Assembly (NCBI RefSeq): GCF_002262875.1 | Contig: NZ_NKYE01000007.1 | Coordinates: 62,001 to 126,000 of the forward strand | DNA: 64,000 nucleotides | From: Amycolatopsis antarctica | GTDB taxonomy: Bacteria > Actinomycetota > Actinomycetes > Mycobacteriales > Pseudonocardiaceae | Direction: 5' to 3' | Position numbers and translations under genes: made by a program | Shown here: positions 52,021 to 60,765 of the stretch, in pieces | Layout: each line of letters opens with the position of its first letter | Position numbering within the stretch: the first letter of the stretch is position 1 | The notes under the pieces: generated by a model | Databases searched by the model: none | What the model was told of the DNA's origin: nothing | The model's input: the letters and a program-made list of their open reading frames with translations, nothing else

Positions 52021-52401
52021 TCAACCGATCCGGCACGCCGCCGATCCGCCCGGGAGGCGATACCTATTCCGCGCCACCTGCCGGTAGACCGCATGTGCCA
52101 CCGCCCGAAATCCCGGCAGGGCGAGCAGGCGACCGGTGAACCTCAGCCGCGAGTCCGACGCTCGCACCGACGCGGCGAGCGCGTCCGCGCCGCCGACGAC
52201 GGGCAGCCCCGGACGCACCAGCACCACCTCGCTCTGCAGCCGCTCGAACGCGACGGTGAGCTCGCCGTCCGGCACCCGCTGCCACGGCGTCGCCCGGTAT
52301 CCCATGAGGTTGTGCTCCTCGAGGAAACGGACCGACCGCGAGCAGAAGCCGCAGTCGCCGTCGTAGAGCAGGACCGGACCGGCGGGCTCGCCCTCACGCA
52401 C
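52021..52401 (-). CDS. DCC1-like thiol-disulfide oxidoreductase (DUF393)
   Basis: 126 residues. LLYDGDCGFCSRSVRFLEEHN carries the DxxCxxC motif of the DCC/DUF393 family, and the central RFTGRLLALPGFRAVAHAVYR is also typical. DUF393 proteins are often encoded beside HTTM membrane proteins, as here. GTG 52401 (behind GGAGGTG) overlaps the LuxR stop by 8 bases, so the two minus-strand genes form an operon. A longer start at 52419 is possible. Confidence 0.8.
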   Translation of the reverse strand: MREGEPAGPVLLYDGDCGFCSRSVRFLEEHNLMGYRATPWQRVPDGELTVAFERLQSEVVLVRPGLPVVGGADALAASVRASDSRLRFTGRLLALPGFRAVAHAVYRQVARNRYRLPGGSAACRIG

Positions 52402-53113
52402 GGCGGCGCACCTCCACACCCTCCCGCTCGGTGCCGCCGATGCGCTTCGCGCCGTCCATCAGCCCGAACCGGTACGCCAGCGCGGCGGCCTCGGTGCGGT
52501 TGGACGCCTCCAACTTTCGGAGGATGCTCAGCACGTGCGAGCCGACGGTGGCCCTGCTGATGTACAGACGACGCGCGATCTCGGAGTTGGAAAGGCCCTC
52601 CGCGAGGCAGATGAGCACATCGTGCTCGCGATTGGTCAGCGCCTCCAGCCGGGTCGACGGCGGCGAGGTGATGAGCTCGACCACCTGGTCCCGGTACTGG
52701 TCGAGGACCTGCGAGGACAGGAAGAGTTTCCGCGAGGCCGCCGAGTGGATGGCCGAGGTGATCTGCCACGGCGAGTCGTTCGTCAGTACCACCGCGGAGA
52801 CGCGGTGCCCCAGTGCGTGCCCGACGTCCTCCGTGTCGTCCTCGCAGACCGCGACGACCGGCCGGAGCAGGTCCTTCGGCACGGAATCCCCGCAGAGCTG
52901 GTGCAGCGCCCCAGAACGCAATGACGCCTTCGAACGCATGAGCCAAACATCCGGCCGCGCGTCGGTCACATTCTGTGCCGCTTGTTCGACGTTAGGTGAT
53001 ACGTGATTGATCGTGATGTTGAACCGCCCCAGATCCATCGCGTGCAGCCATGCGAAGAAGGGATCCGCGTCAGCTCTGCCCGGCCTCTCGTCGATCATTC
53101 CCATCGCTATCAC
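52394..53113 (-). CDS. LuxR/NarL-family regulator with degenerate receiver
   Basis: 239 residues. The C-terminal HTH (about 160-222) reads LTNREHDVLICLAEGLSNSEIARRLYISRATVGSHVLSILRKL, a canonical LuxR-type unit. The N-terminal half has a receiver-like layout, but where the phospho-accepting Asp should follow PDVWLM there is Arg60, so control by phosphorylation is unlikely. No sensor kinase is nearby. It is the only evident pathway-specific regulator in the cluster. Confidence 0.82.
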   Translation of the reverse strand: MIAMGMIDERPGRADADPFFAWLHAMDLGRFNITINHVSPNVEQAAQNVTDARPDVWLMRSKASLRSGALHQLCGDSVPKDLLRPVVAVCEDDTEDVGHALGHRVSAVVLTNDSPWQITSAIHSAASRKLFLSSQVLDQYRDQVVELITSPPSTRLEALTNREHDVLICLAEGLSNSEIARRLYISRATVGSHVLSILRKLEASNRTEAAALAYRFGLMDGAKRIGGTEREGVEVRRRA

Positions 53114-53777
53114 AAAGCATCGCTACCTTCGATTGAGAGTCGTTGGACAGGTCGCCGTGGTGGCCTCTGCCAGGTGTTTCCACCCCCAGTAGCAGCGGCC
53201 GGCCACAAGGCCCGATCTTTCCCCCATAGCAATGAAACGTACGACTCCGCACCTCGACTGCTGCGAGCCGCTGGCACCTGAAGAACTTAGAGTCTCGACC
53301 CGATTACGACTGGGTAGAGATCCCGCGCCCCCGTGTCGCTCCCCGCCAGGAGATAACGCGCTGACGTCGTTCTTCGATAGCACTTTTTAGCACATCGACC
53401 GTTTCGTCGGCTATAGAACGTAATTTTGGAACCAGCCTGCCCACCTCCGCTCGTTCAGACAGTGGGAATGCGTCCGGATGGCCTCACCCCTCCTACTTTG
53501 GTAGTAGGCCAGCGAGATCGGGCGGCATGATACCTGATCATTATTCTGGTTGAACCCCCCTCCCCTGATGCCCGTCGGATGACGGACGACTTCGACACCG
53601 GCCTCGCCATAGGCTTCGAGGCAAGCGACGAAGGGCTCAGCCCGGCACTGAAGATCCCCAGGTCGAAGGCGACTTCCACCTCCGGTTCTACCGTTCCGCG
53701 GATGGAGCCACCCACTTCGTCGGACCCGCGGTCCGGCTGCCGTACGCGCCGGTGATCGCCTACAGGTCGGAGGAACC
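53114..53777. other. Intergenic with possible frameshifted small gene
   Basis: 664 bp between divergent transcripts, the first 450 bp less GC-rich and probably holding both promoters. From ATG 53579 a frame reads MTDDFDTGLAIGFEASDEGLSPAL, and a different frame then reads EGDFHLRFYRSADGATHF from 53665 towards 53777. A one-base change near 53650-53660 would join them, so this may be a decayed gene or coincidence. No domain is recognised. Confidence 0.35.
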
Positions 53778-54671
53778 ATGCGGCTGCGTTCGATTCCCGG
53801 GCGCTGGAGGGGCACGCCGAAGGACGACATCGACCACGCCTTCCAGCGTGTCGAGCAACTCACCGCTGTCGGCGCGACGATCAGCGCGATGGAACTGCTC
53901 GCCACCTCGAAGTCCCTGGACGACAACGGTCTGCTCGGCTGGCCCATCTCCCGCACCCGGATGCTGGGCCTGAACAGGGGAGTCGGCAAACAGCTCGACA
54001 AGGTGCTGAAGTACCCGCAGGTCGTGAACGTCGTCCGGACTAGGGCGCTCAGCGGCCTGAGCCTGCTGGCCCCCCGGGTCAACCGCAAGGGCCGCGGCGC
54101 CGCACTCGCCGGCATGACCAGCACCGGCGCGGCGATGAACCTGCGCAGCAACTACGGCTTGGACGGCTCCGATCACCTGGCGTTCATCAACTTCGCCGTC
54201 TCACTGCTGGAGAAGGCCTACCCGCACGACCGCCGGGCCCGCGAGGCCGCGCTCGCGTTCATCGCGGCGCAGAGCTGCCTGTCCTACTTCACTTCGGGCG
54301 CGGTGAAGCTGACCTCCCCGGTCTGGCGCAGCGGCGACGCCATCACCGGCGTCTTCCGCACCCGAACCTACGGGGACAAGCTGTTCTACCAGGTCGCCAA
54401 GAGCAACAAGTTCGCCGCGCAGGGGCTCGCCTGGATGGTCATGCTCTCCGAGGTCCTGTTCCCGCTGGTTCTCGTCGCCCCCAAACCGATCGCCCGGCTG
54501 ATCCTGCTCAGCGGCATGGGTTTCCACCTCGGCAACGCGCGGTTCATGGGTCTCAACCGGTTCTTCTGGTCGTTCGTCGCCACCTACCCCGCGGTCGCGC
54601 ACTTCTCCCGGTCCCTGGGATTCGCCTCCCGAACCGAGGCACGCAAGCAGCTTGCGAGCGCGTCATCGTGA
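53778..54671 (+). CDS. HTTM/LinL-like polytopic membrane protein, copy 2
   Basis: 297 residues. The N-terminus has HAFQRVEQLTAVGATISAMELLA, matching the first copy (HALNRVEQLTGLGAAVSSLEYLA). The HTTM-like block is AFIAAQSCLSYFTSGAVKLTSPVWRSGDAI, followed by LFPLVLVAPKPIARLILLSGMGFHLGNA. The two copies are clearly paralogous. ATG 53778 lies behind CGGAGGAACC. The end overlaps the hydrolase-like gene by 4 bases (GTGA), the order L-H-E being kept as in set 1 but without the transporter between. Confidence 0.74.
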   Translation: MRLRSIPGRWRGTPKDDIDHAFQRVEQLTAVGATISAMELLATSKSLDDNGLLGWPISRTRMLGLNRGVGKQLDKVLKYPQVVNVVRTRALSGLSLLAPRVNRKGRGAALAGMTSTGAAMNLRSNYGLDGSDHLAFINFAVSLLEKAYPHDRRAREAALAFIAAQSCLSYFTSGAVKLTSPVWRSGDAITGVFRTRTYGDKLFYQVAKSNKFAAQGLAWMVMLSEVLFPLVLVAPKPIARLILLSGMGFHLGNARFMGLNRFFWSFVATYPAVAHFSRSLGFASRTEARKQLASASS

Positions 54672-55645
54672 GCGGGGCGAACCGGACGGCCATCGCCGTG
54701 GCGGGCGCCGCGGGCGCGGCACTCGCGCTCGCGGGGGCCGCCCGCGCCCGGCAGCCGGAGGAACGTCCCGAGGCTCCGGGAACGTTCACACAGATCGGCC
54801 GCGAGTCGATCCACCACATGTCCAGCACGGCGGGCAGTGGCCCGACCGTGGTGTTCGAGAGCGCGTTGTCCTGCCCCTGCACGGAATGGGCGTGGATTCT
54901 GCGCTCGCTCGACGGCCGCGTTCCGTACCTCGCCTACGACCGTCCGGGCAACGGCTGGAGCAGCCAGCACAAGCCGGCCGTGACCTCGGCGGACCTGAAC
55001 CTGCTCACCAAGCGGCTGCTGCACGAGCTCGGCCTCTCCGGCCCGTACCTGCTGGTGGGTCATTCGGTGGGCGGCCTGCTCGCGCGGACGTTCGCCCGGA
55101 ACCACGCGGCCGACCTGGCCGGCATCGTGTTGGTCGACTCCTCGCACCCCGACCAGCTTCGCCGGTCCACCCTGCAACGCGAGGGCATGCCGCTGGTCAA
55201 ACAAGGAATCTCACGGATGCACCTGCGCAGCCGATACCGGTTGCTGCCGGAGGCCAACCCGGACGACTTCGGCGCGATCGCCGACCTGCCTGCCGACCTG
55301 GTGGAGCCGAGCGGGCGCATCATGCGCCGCCCGGAACCGTGGGCGGCGGCACGGCGCGAGTTCGCACTGTGGAACACCGAGTGGGCCCCGCAGGCAGCCT
55401 CCACCCTGCTGCCGGAGGCCCTGCCGATCGGCGTCGTCACGGCCGGGCAGCAGGCGTCGATGGACCTCGCACACGGCCGGATGCAGGCCGAGCTGGCGGA
55501 GCTGTCGACGGTCAGCATGCACAAAGTCGTGCCGAACGCCGAACACGACGGGCTCGTCATGAACGAGGACCAGGCCAGGAACGTCACGAGCGTCATCGAG
55601 TGGGCGCTCGAACGGCATGCGAACCGGGTGCCGACCGGGCCTTGA
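54668..55645 (+). CDS. Alpha/beta-hydrolase-fold LinH-like protein, copy 2
   Basis: 325 residues. Unlike copy 1 it starts with a hydrophobic Ala-rich segment (about 8-27, AIAVAGAAGAALALAGAA) that could be a membrane anchor. VVFESALSCPCTEWAWIL opens the fold, LLVGHSVGGL is the nucleophile elbow (Ser132) and PNAEHDGLV carries the late His. It lies between the LinL-like and LinE-like genes of set 2, so a joint membrane complex is likely. Confidence 0.78.
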   Translation: MSGANRTAIAVAGAAGAALALAGAARARQPEERPEAPGTFTQIGRESIHHMSSTAGSGPTVVFESALSCPCTEWAWILRSLDGRVPYLAYDRPGNGWSSQHKPAVTSADLNLLTKRLLHELGLSGPYLLVGHSVGGLLARTFARNHAADLAGIVLVDSSHPDQLRRSTLQREGMPLVKQGISRMHLRSRYRLLPEANPDDFGAIADLPADLVEPSGRIMRRPEPWAAARREFALWNTEWAPQAASTLLPEALPIGVVTAGQQASMDLAHGRMQAELAELSTVSMHKVVPNAEHDGLVMNEDQARNVTSVIEWALERHANRVPTGP

Positions 55646-55697
55646 GCTGTCAACGGCCTACCGGCCAGACCTACTAACCACAGGGCGGTGTGTTGCG

Positions 55698-56300
55698 GTG
55701 TCGAGATTCTCCAGGCCGAAACTGACGGTGGGTACCGTCGGCAGGTGGGCGCTCTACGGGACCCTCGGGTCCTGGTACGCGCTGACGTTGTGCCAGCAGG
55801 CGGACAAGCCGCACCCGTGGGGCGTGCGGATCGATCCGACGTCGATGGCGATCCCGAACTGGCGCTTCTTCGCCCCGACGCCCGCGCGGCACGACTTCAA
55901 CGTGCTGTACCGCGACAAGCTGCCGAACGGTGAGCTGACGCCGTGGCGGGAGAAGCAGATCAACAAGGACCGGACGATGTTGCAGATGATCTGGCACCCG
56001 CATCGCCGGATGGAGAAGGCCCTGTTCGACGTGGCTTCCGAGCTGCTCTCGGCCTCCGAGAAGGTGGCCGAGATCGAACGCGTTCAGCTCACCGTCAGCT
56101 ACCTGGCGCTGCTGAACTTCGTCACCAATCAGGTGGACCACCACCCCGACGCCGTCCAGGTGCAGTTCCTGATCGCCCAGTCGGCCGGTCACGAGGAGAG
56201 CGTCGAGCCACGGATGCTGTTCCTGTCGGACTACCACGCGCTCGGCGAGAAGCCGGCCGTCGACGCCGAAGATGGTGGCGACCTGTGCCTTTCCAAGTGA
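55698..56300 (+). CDS. LinE-like small protein (IPNWRFFAPTP family), copy 2
   Basis: 200 residues. A hydrophobic N-terminal helix (about 12-32), then IPNWRFFAPTP (52-62), VLYRDKLPNGELTPWRE and MIWHPHRRMEKALFDVASELL, all alignable with copy 1. The start is uncertain: GTG 55698 gives a matching N-terminus, though its ribosome site is weak. It overlaps the methyltransferase by 4 bases. Confidence 0.72.
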   Translation: MSRFSRPKLTVGTVGRWALYGTLGSWYALTLCQQADKPHPWGVRIDPTSMAIPNWRFFAPTPARHDFNVLYRDKLPNGELTPWREKQINKDRTMLQMIWHPHRRMEKALFDVASELLSASEKVAEIERVQLTVSYLALLNFVTNQVDHHPDAVQVQFLIAQSAGHEESVEPRMLFLSDYHALGEKPAVDAEDGGDLCLSK

Positions 56301-57022
56301 ATCCCGAGGCCTACGGCGACGCGCTCTCCGAGGTCTACGACCAGATGTACCCGACGATGGAGACGCCGGCGACGGTCGACTTCATCGCCTCGCTGGTCGA
56401 ACCCGGAGCCCGGGTCATCGAACTCGGCGCCGGCACCGGCCGGGTCGCGATTCCGCTGGCCGACAAGGGCTTCGACGTGCACGCGGTCGAGGTCTCGCCG
56501 TTGATGCTGGAGAAGCTGCACGAGCGTGACCCGGAGAAGAAGGTCACCACCATCCGGGCCGACTTCACCAAGCTCGACCTCGAGGGCACCTTCGACCACT
56601 GCTACGTCGTCTGCAACACGCTGTTCATGCTCGTCGATCCCGAGCAGCAGATCGAGACGATGCGCAAGGTCGGCGAGTACCTGCCCTCGGGTGCGACGCT
56701 GCTCGTCGAGGTCTACGACCCGACCTACTTCCACGGGCTCACCAAGCCGGAGTTCCAGGTGCGGCATCTCGCCGTGGACCGGCTCATGGTCGACACGATC
56801 AGCGTCGACCCGCCGAACCAGATCCTGGCGGAGATCCACACGACCATCGGTGGCGGCGAGGTGTCCACGTTCACCGAGCTGAGCCGTTACGCCTGGCCCA
56901 GCGAGCTGGACATGATGGCCCGGATCGCCGGCTACGAGAAGGTCGACCGCTTCGGCGGCTGGGACCGTTCGCCGTTCGTCGTCGGTTCACACCGGCACAT
57001 CACGGTGTACCGCAAGCAGTAA
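56297..57022 (+). CDS. CypM-like SAM-dependent N-methyltransferase
   Basis: 241 residues, class I methyltransferase. Motif I is VIELGAGTGRV (about 40-50), and TFDHCYVVCNTLFMLVDPEQQIETMRKVGEYL plus SELDMMARIAGYEKVDRFGGW align with what I recall of CypM, which dimethylates the N-terminal Ala of cypemycin. The predicted cores start with Ala, fitting the same reaction here. GTG 56297 overlaps the LinE-like stop (GTGA); GTG 56285 is an alternative. It closes maturation set 2. Confidence 0.8.
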   Translation: MNPEAYGDALSEVYDQMYPTMETPATVDFIASLVEPGARVIELGAGTGRVAIPLADKGFDVHAVEVSPLMLEKLHERDPEKKVTTIRADFTKLDLEGTFDHCYVVCNTLFMLVDPEQQIETMRKVGEYLPSGATLLVEVYDPTYFHGLTKPEFQVRHLAVDRLMVDTISVDPPNQILAEIHTTIGGGEVSTFTELSRYAWPSELDMMARIAGYEKVDRFGGWDRSPFVVGSHRHITVYRKQ

Positions 57023-57052
57023 GGCCGGGCGACACACGAAGACAGGAGCCGT

Positions 57053-58324
57053 ATGCGTATCGCAATGGTGGCCATCGGATCGCGGGGCGATGTTCAGCCG
57101 TTCATCGCGCTCGGCGCGGGGTTGCGCGCCCGCGGACACCAGGTGCGGTTGGCCACCCACGGCGACTTCCGCAAGCTGACCGAGGAGGCGGGGCTCGAGT
57201 TCTTCCCGATCCCCGGTAGCCCCAAGCACTATTTCGAGTCCCCCGAGCTGATCAAGTCGCTGCGCAAGAGCCCGTCGATCCTGCGCCTCACGCGGACGAT
57301 GCCGAAGCACACGGCCCAGGCCGCGGCCGAGGGGATGGCGCAGCTCGACGCCTGCGTGGCGCCCGCGTTCCAGAACGTCGACCTGGTGGTGAGTTCGGTG
57401 TTCAACCGCAACACCTACCTCGCCAACCCGCCGGACGTGCCGTGGGCGCTGGTCTCCTGGTATCCGAACACGCCGACCTCCGCGTTCCCGGCGATGGGCA
57501 CACCGGAACTGCCACTGGGCAGGCTGTACAACCGGCTCACCCACCACGTCTCGCACGCGATCGAGTGGCGCATGTGCCGTCCGATCGTCAACGCCTACCG
57601 GGAGAAACTCGGCAAGAAGCCGCTCGGGCCGCGGGTACCGTTCGCCGCGCTGGAGGACGACCGGCCGACGTTCTGCCTGCAGAGCCCGTCCGTGCTGCCC
57701 GCCCCCGCCGACTGGCCGGCGACCAACCACGTCGCCGGCTACTGGTTCTGGGACCGGGAATGGCAGGCGCCGCCGGAACTCGTCGAACTGATCGAGGGCG
57801 GCCCAGCGCCGGTCGTGCTGTCGTTCGGTTCGCTCTGGCCGGCGTATCCGGAGAACAGCCTGCAGATCGTGCTCGACGCGGTACGCGCTGCCGGGCGCAG
57901 GCTGGTGATGATCGACGGCCCCAAGGACACCGAACTGCCGGACGACGTCCTGCGCCTGCACGACGTCGACTACACCTGGCTGTTCCCGCGTGCGGCGGCG
58001 GTGATCCACCACGGCGGCTTCGGCACCGGTGCGGCCGTCCTGCGCGCCGGGGTGCCGCAGGTGGTCGTGCCGATCTTCGTCGACCACCCGTTCTGGGCGG
58101 CACGGATGGCCGGGTTGGGCGTGGCACCCGAAGGTATTCCCGGTGCGAAACTGACCGCCCGTCGGTTGAACCGCGCCGTCACCCGTGCGCTGGAGGACCC
58201 CCGGATGCGGGAGAAGGCAGCGGACATCGGGCGGTACGTGCGCAGTGACCGTGGCGTCGAGCGCGCGTGCGAGGTGCTGGAGAACTGGGCCGGTGTGGCA
58301 CCCAGCACCGAAGCGGTCACCTGA
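57053..58324 (+). CDS. GT1-family glycosyltransferase
   Basis: 423 residues, GT-B fold. The N-terminal acceptor domain starts RIAMVAIGSRGDVQPFIALGAGLRARGHQV and the donor domain has VVLSFGSLWPAYPEN and AAAVIHHGGFGTGAAVLRAGVPQVVVPIFVDHPFWA, the HHGG motif that binds the nucleotide diphosphate. It resembles sterol- and vancomycin-type glycosyltransferases and works without an auxiliary protein. Being 30 bp after the methyltransferase, it probably sugar-modifies the cluster product. The donor cannot be read from sequence. Confidence 0.88.
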   Translation: MRIAMVAIGSRGDVQPFIALGAGLRARGHQVRLATHGDFRKLTEEAGLEFFPIPGSPKHYFESPELIKSLRKSPSILRLTRTMPKHTAQAAAEGMAQLDACVAPAFQNVDLVVSSVFNRNTYLANPPDVPWALVSWYPNTPTSAFPAMGTPELPLGRLYNRLTHHVSHAIEWRMCRPIVNAYREKLGKKPLGPRVPFAALEDDRPTFCLQSPSVLPAPADWPATNHVAGYWFWDREWQAPPELVELIEGGPAPVVLSFGSLWPAYPENSLQIVLDAVRAAGRRLVMIDGPKDTELPDDVLRLHDVDYTWLFPRAAAVIHHGGFGTGAAVLRAGVPQVVVPIFVDHPFWAARMAGLGVAPEGIPGAKLTARRLNRAVTRALEDPRMREKAADIGRYVRSDRGVERACEVLENWAGVAPSTEAVT

Positions 58325-58354
58325 CCCGCCCAGCTTGCGCGTTCTGACGGGGAT

Positions 58355-59512
58355 TCAGGCCCCGTCGGCGGCGCGGATCGCTTCGTTGAGCTTGTCGGCG
58401 ATCGGGCTCTGCCCGAGGTTGGTGCCCTTCTCCAGCACCATCAGGTTCCGGTAGAAGTGCACGCCCTCGATCTGGTGGTCGGTGACGGCGGCTTCCCGCT
58501 CGTGGGTCAGCAGCAGTTCGTCGTGGTTGAGCCCGTCGACGAGCTGCTTGCCGAAGCCGATGGTGGTGTCCGGGTCGTCGAGGTCGGTGCCGTTGCCGCC
58601 GAAGACCGGCCAGTACGAGGTCTGCACGTCCTCCACGACGTACAGACCGCCGGAGCGGACGTGCGGGAAGAGCACGTCGAAAGTGCCCCTGGTGAGCTCA
58701 CTGACGTGGCTGCCGTCGTCCACCACCAGGTCGAATGGCCCGTACTTCGCGGCCACCGCCGACATCGCTTCCACGTCGGCCTGGTTCGCCCGCACGGTGG
58801 TGATCCGCGGACCGTCCACACCGGACTTGTCCCACATGTCGACGCCGTACACCCGTGCCCTCGGGAAGTAGCCGCGCCACATGCGCAGCGATGCCCCGCC
58901 GCCCGCCGGATCGTCGTACCCGCCGATGCCGACCTCCAGCACGGTCAACCGCTTGTCCCGCCACGGTTCCAGGTGCCGCTCGTAGTGCCGGGTGAACTGG
59001 TGCGGTCCCCACTTGTCCGAGCCGAAGCGCACCGCGAGCTCGGCCAGCCCGGGACGTTCCCGCCGGTCGAGCGCGCCGAGCAGGCGCTGGGTGACGGCGA
59101 AGACCGGGGCCGCCGCCGCGCCGGGCTCCAGCAGGTTGCCATGGTTCCAGTACACCGAGCGGGTCGACGCGCTCACCGACTCGGCGGGGCCGAACACCGC
59201 CAGGCAGACCTCGCCGAGTTGCTGTCCCACGACGACGTCCGCGGCGCGAGGGGGCTCGGTGGAGACCGTGCACCCGCCGTCACCGAGGCTCAGGAACACG
59301 ATCGCCGCACCGGTGTGGCAGGCGAGCCGGAACTCCACCACGACCGTGTCCGCGAAGGTCCCCAGTGTGTCGAGCCTGGCCCGGTCGACGATCTCGTCGA
59401 GCAGGATCCTGGCGACCCGGTCCGGGCCGAGCTCATCGAGCGTGTCCGCCCCTGGCTCCAGGCCGGCCGCCGTCGCGTCGAGTAGCCGCAGGATCTCCTC
59501 GTCGATGCTCAC
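58355..59512 (-). CDS. MycE/ElmMI-type sugar O-methyltransferase
   Basis: 385 residues. A helical N-terminal oligomerisation domain (about 1-165) precedes FGSDKWGPHQFTRHYERHLEP and the SAM site VLEVGIGGYDD (191-201). VDDGSH (264-269) and VVEDVQTSYW (292-301) hold the metal and catalytic residues known from mycinamicin MycE. That family methylates the 2-hydroxyl of deoxysugars after transfer to the aglycone (macrolide or rhamnosyl-tetracenomycin). It therefore predicts an O-methylated sugar on the product. Its strand is opposite to the flanking glycosyltransferases. Confidence 0.87.
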   Translation of the reverse strand: MSIDEEILRLLDATAAGLEPGADTLDELGPDRVARILLDEIVDRARLDTLGTFADTVVVEFRLACHTGAAIVFLSLGDGGCTVSTEPPRAADVVVGQQLGEVCLAVFGPAESVSASTRSVYWNHGNLLEPGAAAAPVFAVTQRLLGALDRRERPGLAELAVRFGSDKWGPHQFTRHYERHLEPWRDKRLTVLEVGIGGYDDPAGGGASLRMWRGYFPRARVYGVDMWDKSGVDGPRITTVRANQADVEAMSAVAAKYGPFDLVVDDGSHVSELTRGTFDVLFPHVRSGGLYVVEDVQTSYWPVFGGNGTDLDDPDTTIGFGKQLVDGLNHDELLLTHEREAAVTDHQIEGVHFYRNLMVLEKGTNLGQSPIADKLNEAIRAADGA

Positions 59513-59703
59513 CGTCCGATCCTCCCACCCGAAGACCGCCGACAGCGCCCCAGCCAGGGGTTTCAGTACAAGTACGACTCCGGGTCCGGGGCGATTTCAA
59601 CAGATGTACGGACGCGGCAGGCTACTCCGTCTGCTGGAGTGAGACATAACGGACAGACTCGGCGACGCGGTGCACGGTGCGGGAGGCGAACCCCTTGGCG
59701 ACG

Positions 59704-60765
59704 ATGACGCGCGACGATCTCGGCCAGCGCCTGCAGACGATCCGCGGCGCGATCTGGCAGGAGTCCCTGAACGGGGATCGCTACGCCCTTCTGCTGCGCG
59801 ACTTCACCGATCTGACCGATGCCACGTCCTCGCCGGAAGACCGGCCGGTCACCTCCGGTGACGATCCCGCCGTGACCCGCAGCGCTCTCGGCGCCTGGCT
59901 GATCCGGGATCCGGCCGTGGCGCGGCACGTACTGGCCGACGTGCGGTTCGGCTTCCGCAGGCCGGACGGCGCCAAGGCGCACCTCCAGATCTTGCCCGCC
60001 ACCAGGTCACGGCTGAACGTCGAACGTCCCGAGCTGACGCGGATGATCGAGGCTGCCCGCCCGGTGCTGGGTGCCGAGGCGGTGCCCGCCCACCGTCCGG
60101 CGATCCGCGCCCACGCCGAGGACCTGTTGCGCGAAGCGGATTTCACGGCGTTCGACCTGGTCACCGACTATGCGAACCCACTCGCCCGCCGGGTTCTCAG
60201 CAGTGTTCTCGGTGCGGACGCCGTCATCGGCGAGCACTGGGCAGGGCTCGGCCTCGTCCCGGATGGCACGGCCACGCCGCAACGGCTGGCCGACGCCGTC
60301 GCGCTGTCCAAGGCGCTCAAACACGTCGAGGCCGCGTTCGCCGAGACCGACGCCGACCCGGACGTACTCGCGTTCCGGATGGCAGCGAGCGTGCTGTTCG
60401 CCGCCACGGCGCCGAACGTGATCGCGAGGGCCGCGGCGGACGGCGGGCCGGTGGACGCGGTACTCCACGCGCACCCGCCGCTGCGGCTGTTGTCCAGGGT
60501 CGCGCACACCGAGGTCGACCTCGCCGGTACGACGGTCGGTGCGGGCGAGCAGGTGGTCGTGCTCGTCGCCGATGCGCAGGCTCACGGTCCCGTGCTCGAC
60601 GCGGACCCGCAGTACGGGTTGGTGCTGCCGCTCGTGCGGCTCACCGCCGAGGTGGCCACCGAGACGCTGCGCGCCGGTCGGAACGTCGAGACCGGGAAAC
60701 CCTTGCGACGTCTGCGATCCCCGGTCACCGGCACACTACTGCGATTGCCGGTGACGGCCCGATGA
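59704..60765 (+). CDS. P450-like activator of a glycosyltransferase (DesVIII/EryCII type)
   Basis: 353 residues, P450 fold but no FGxGxHxCxG, so no Cys to ligate heme. The tail QYGLVLPLVRLTAEVATETLRA and LRRLRSPVTGTLLRLPV resembles DesVIII/EryCII, helper proteins that activate aminosugar transferases. It overlaps the glycosyltransferase gene by 4 bases (ATGA), the usual arrangement for such pairs. ATG 59704 or a TTG at 59695, which has the better-placed GGGAGG, may be the start. Confidence 0.83.
   Translation: MTRDDLGQRLQTIRGAIWQESLNGDRYALLLRDFTDLTDATSSPEDRPVTSGDDPAVTRSALGAWLIRDPAVARHVLADVRFGFRRPDGAKAHLQILPATRSRLNVERPELTRMIEAARPVLGAEAVPAHRPAIRAHAEDLLREADFTAFDLVTDYANPLARRVLSSVLGADAVIGEHWAGLGLVPDGTATPQRLADAVALSKALKHVEAAFAETDADPDVLAFRMAASVLFAATAPNVIARAAADGGPVDAVLHAHPPLRLLSRVAHTEVDLAGTTVGAGEQVVVLVADAQAHGPVLDADPQYGLVLPLVRLTAEVATETLRAGRNVETGKPLRRLRSPVTGTLLRLPVTAR

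Noticed and set aside
59704..60765. Functional cytochrome P450
   Set aside because: Heme-ligand Cys motif is absent; coupling to a DesVII-type transferase points to an activator.
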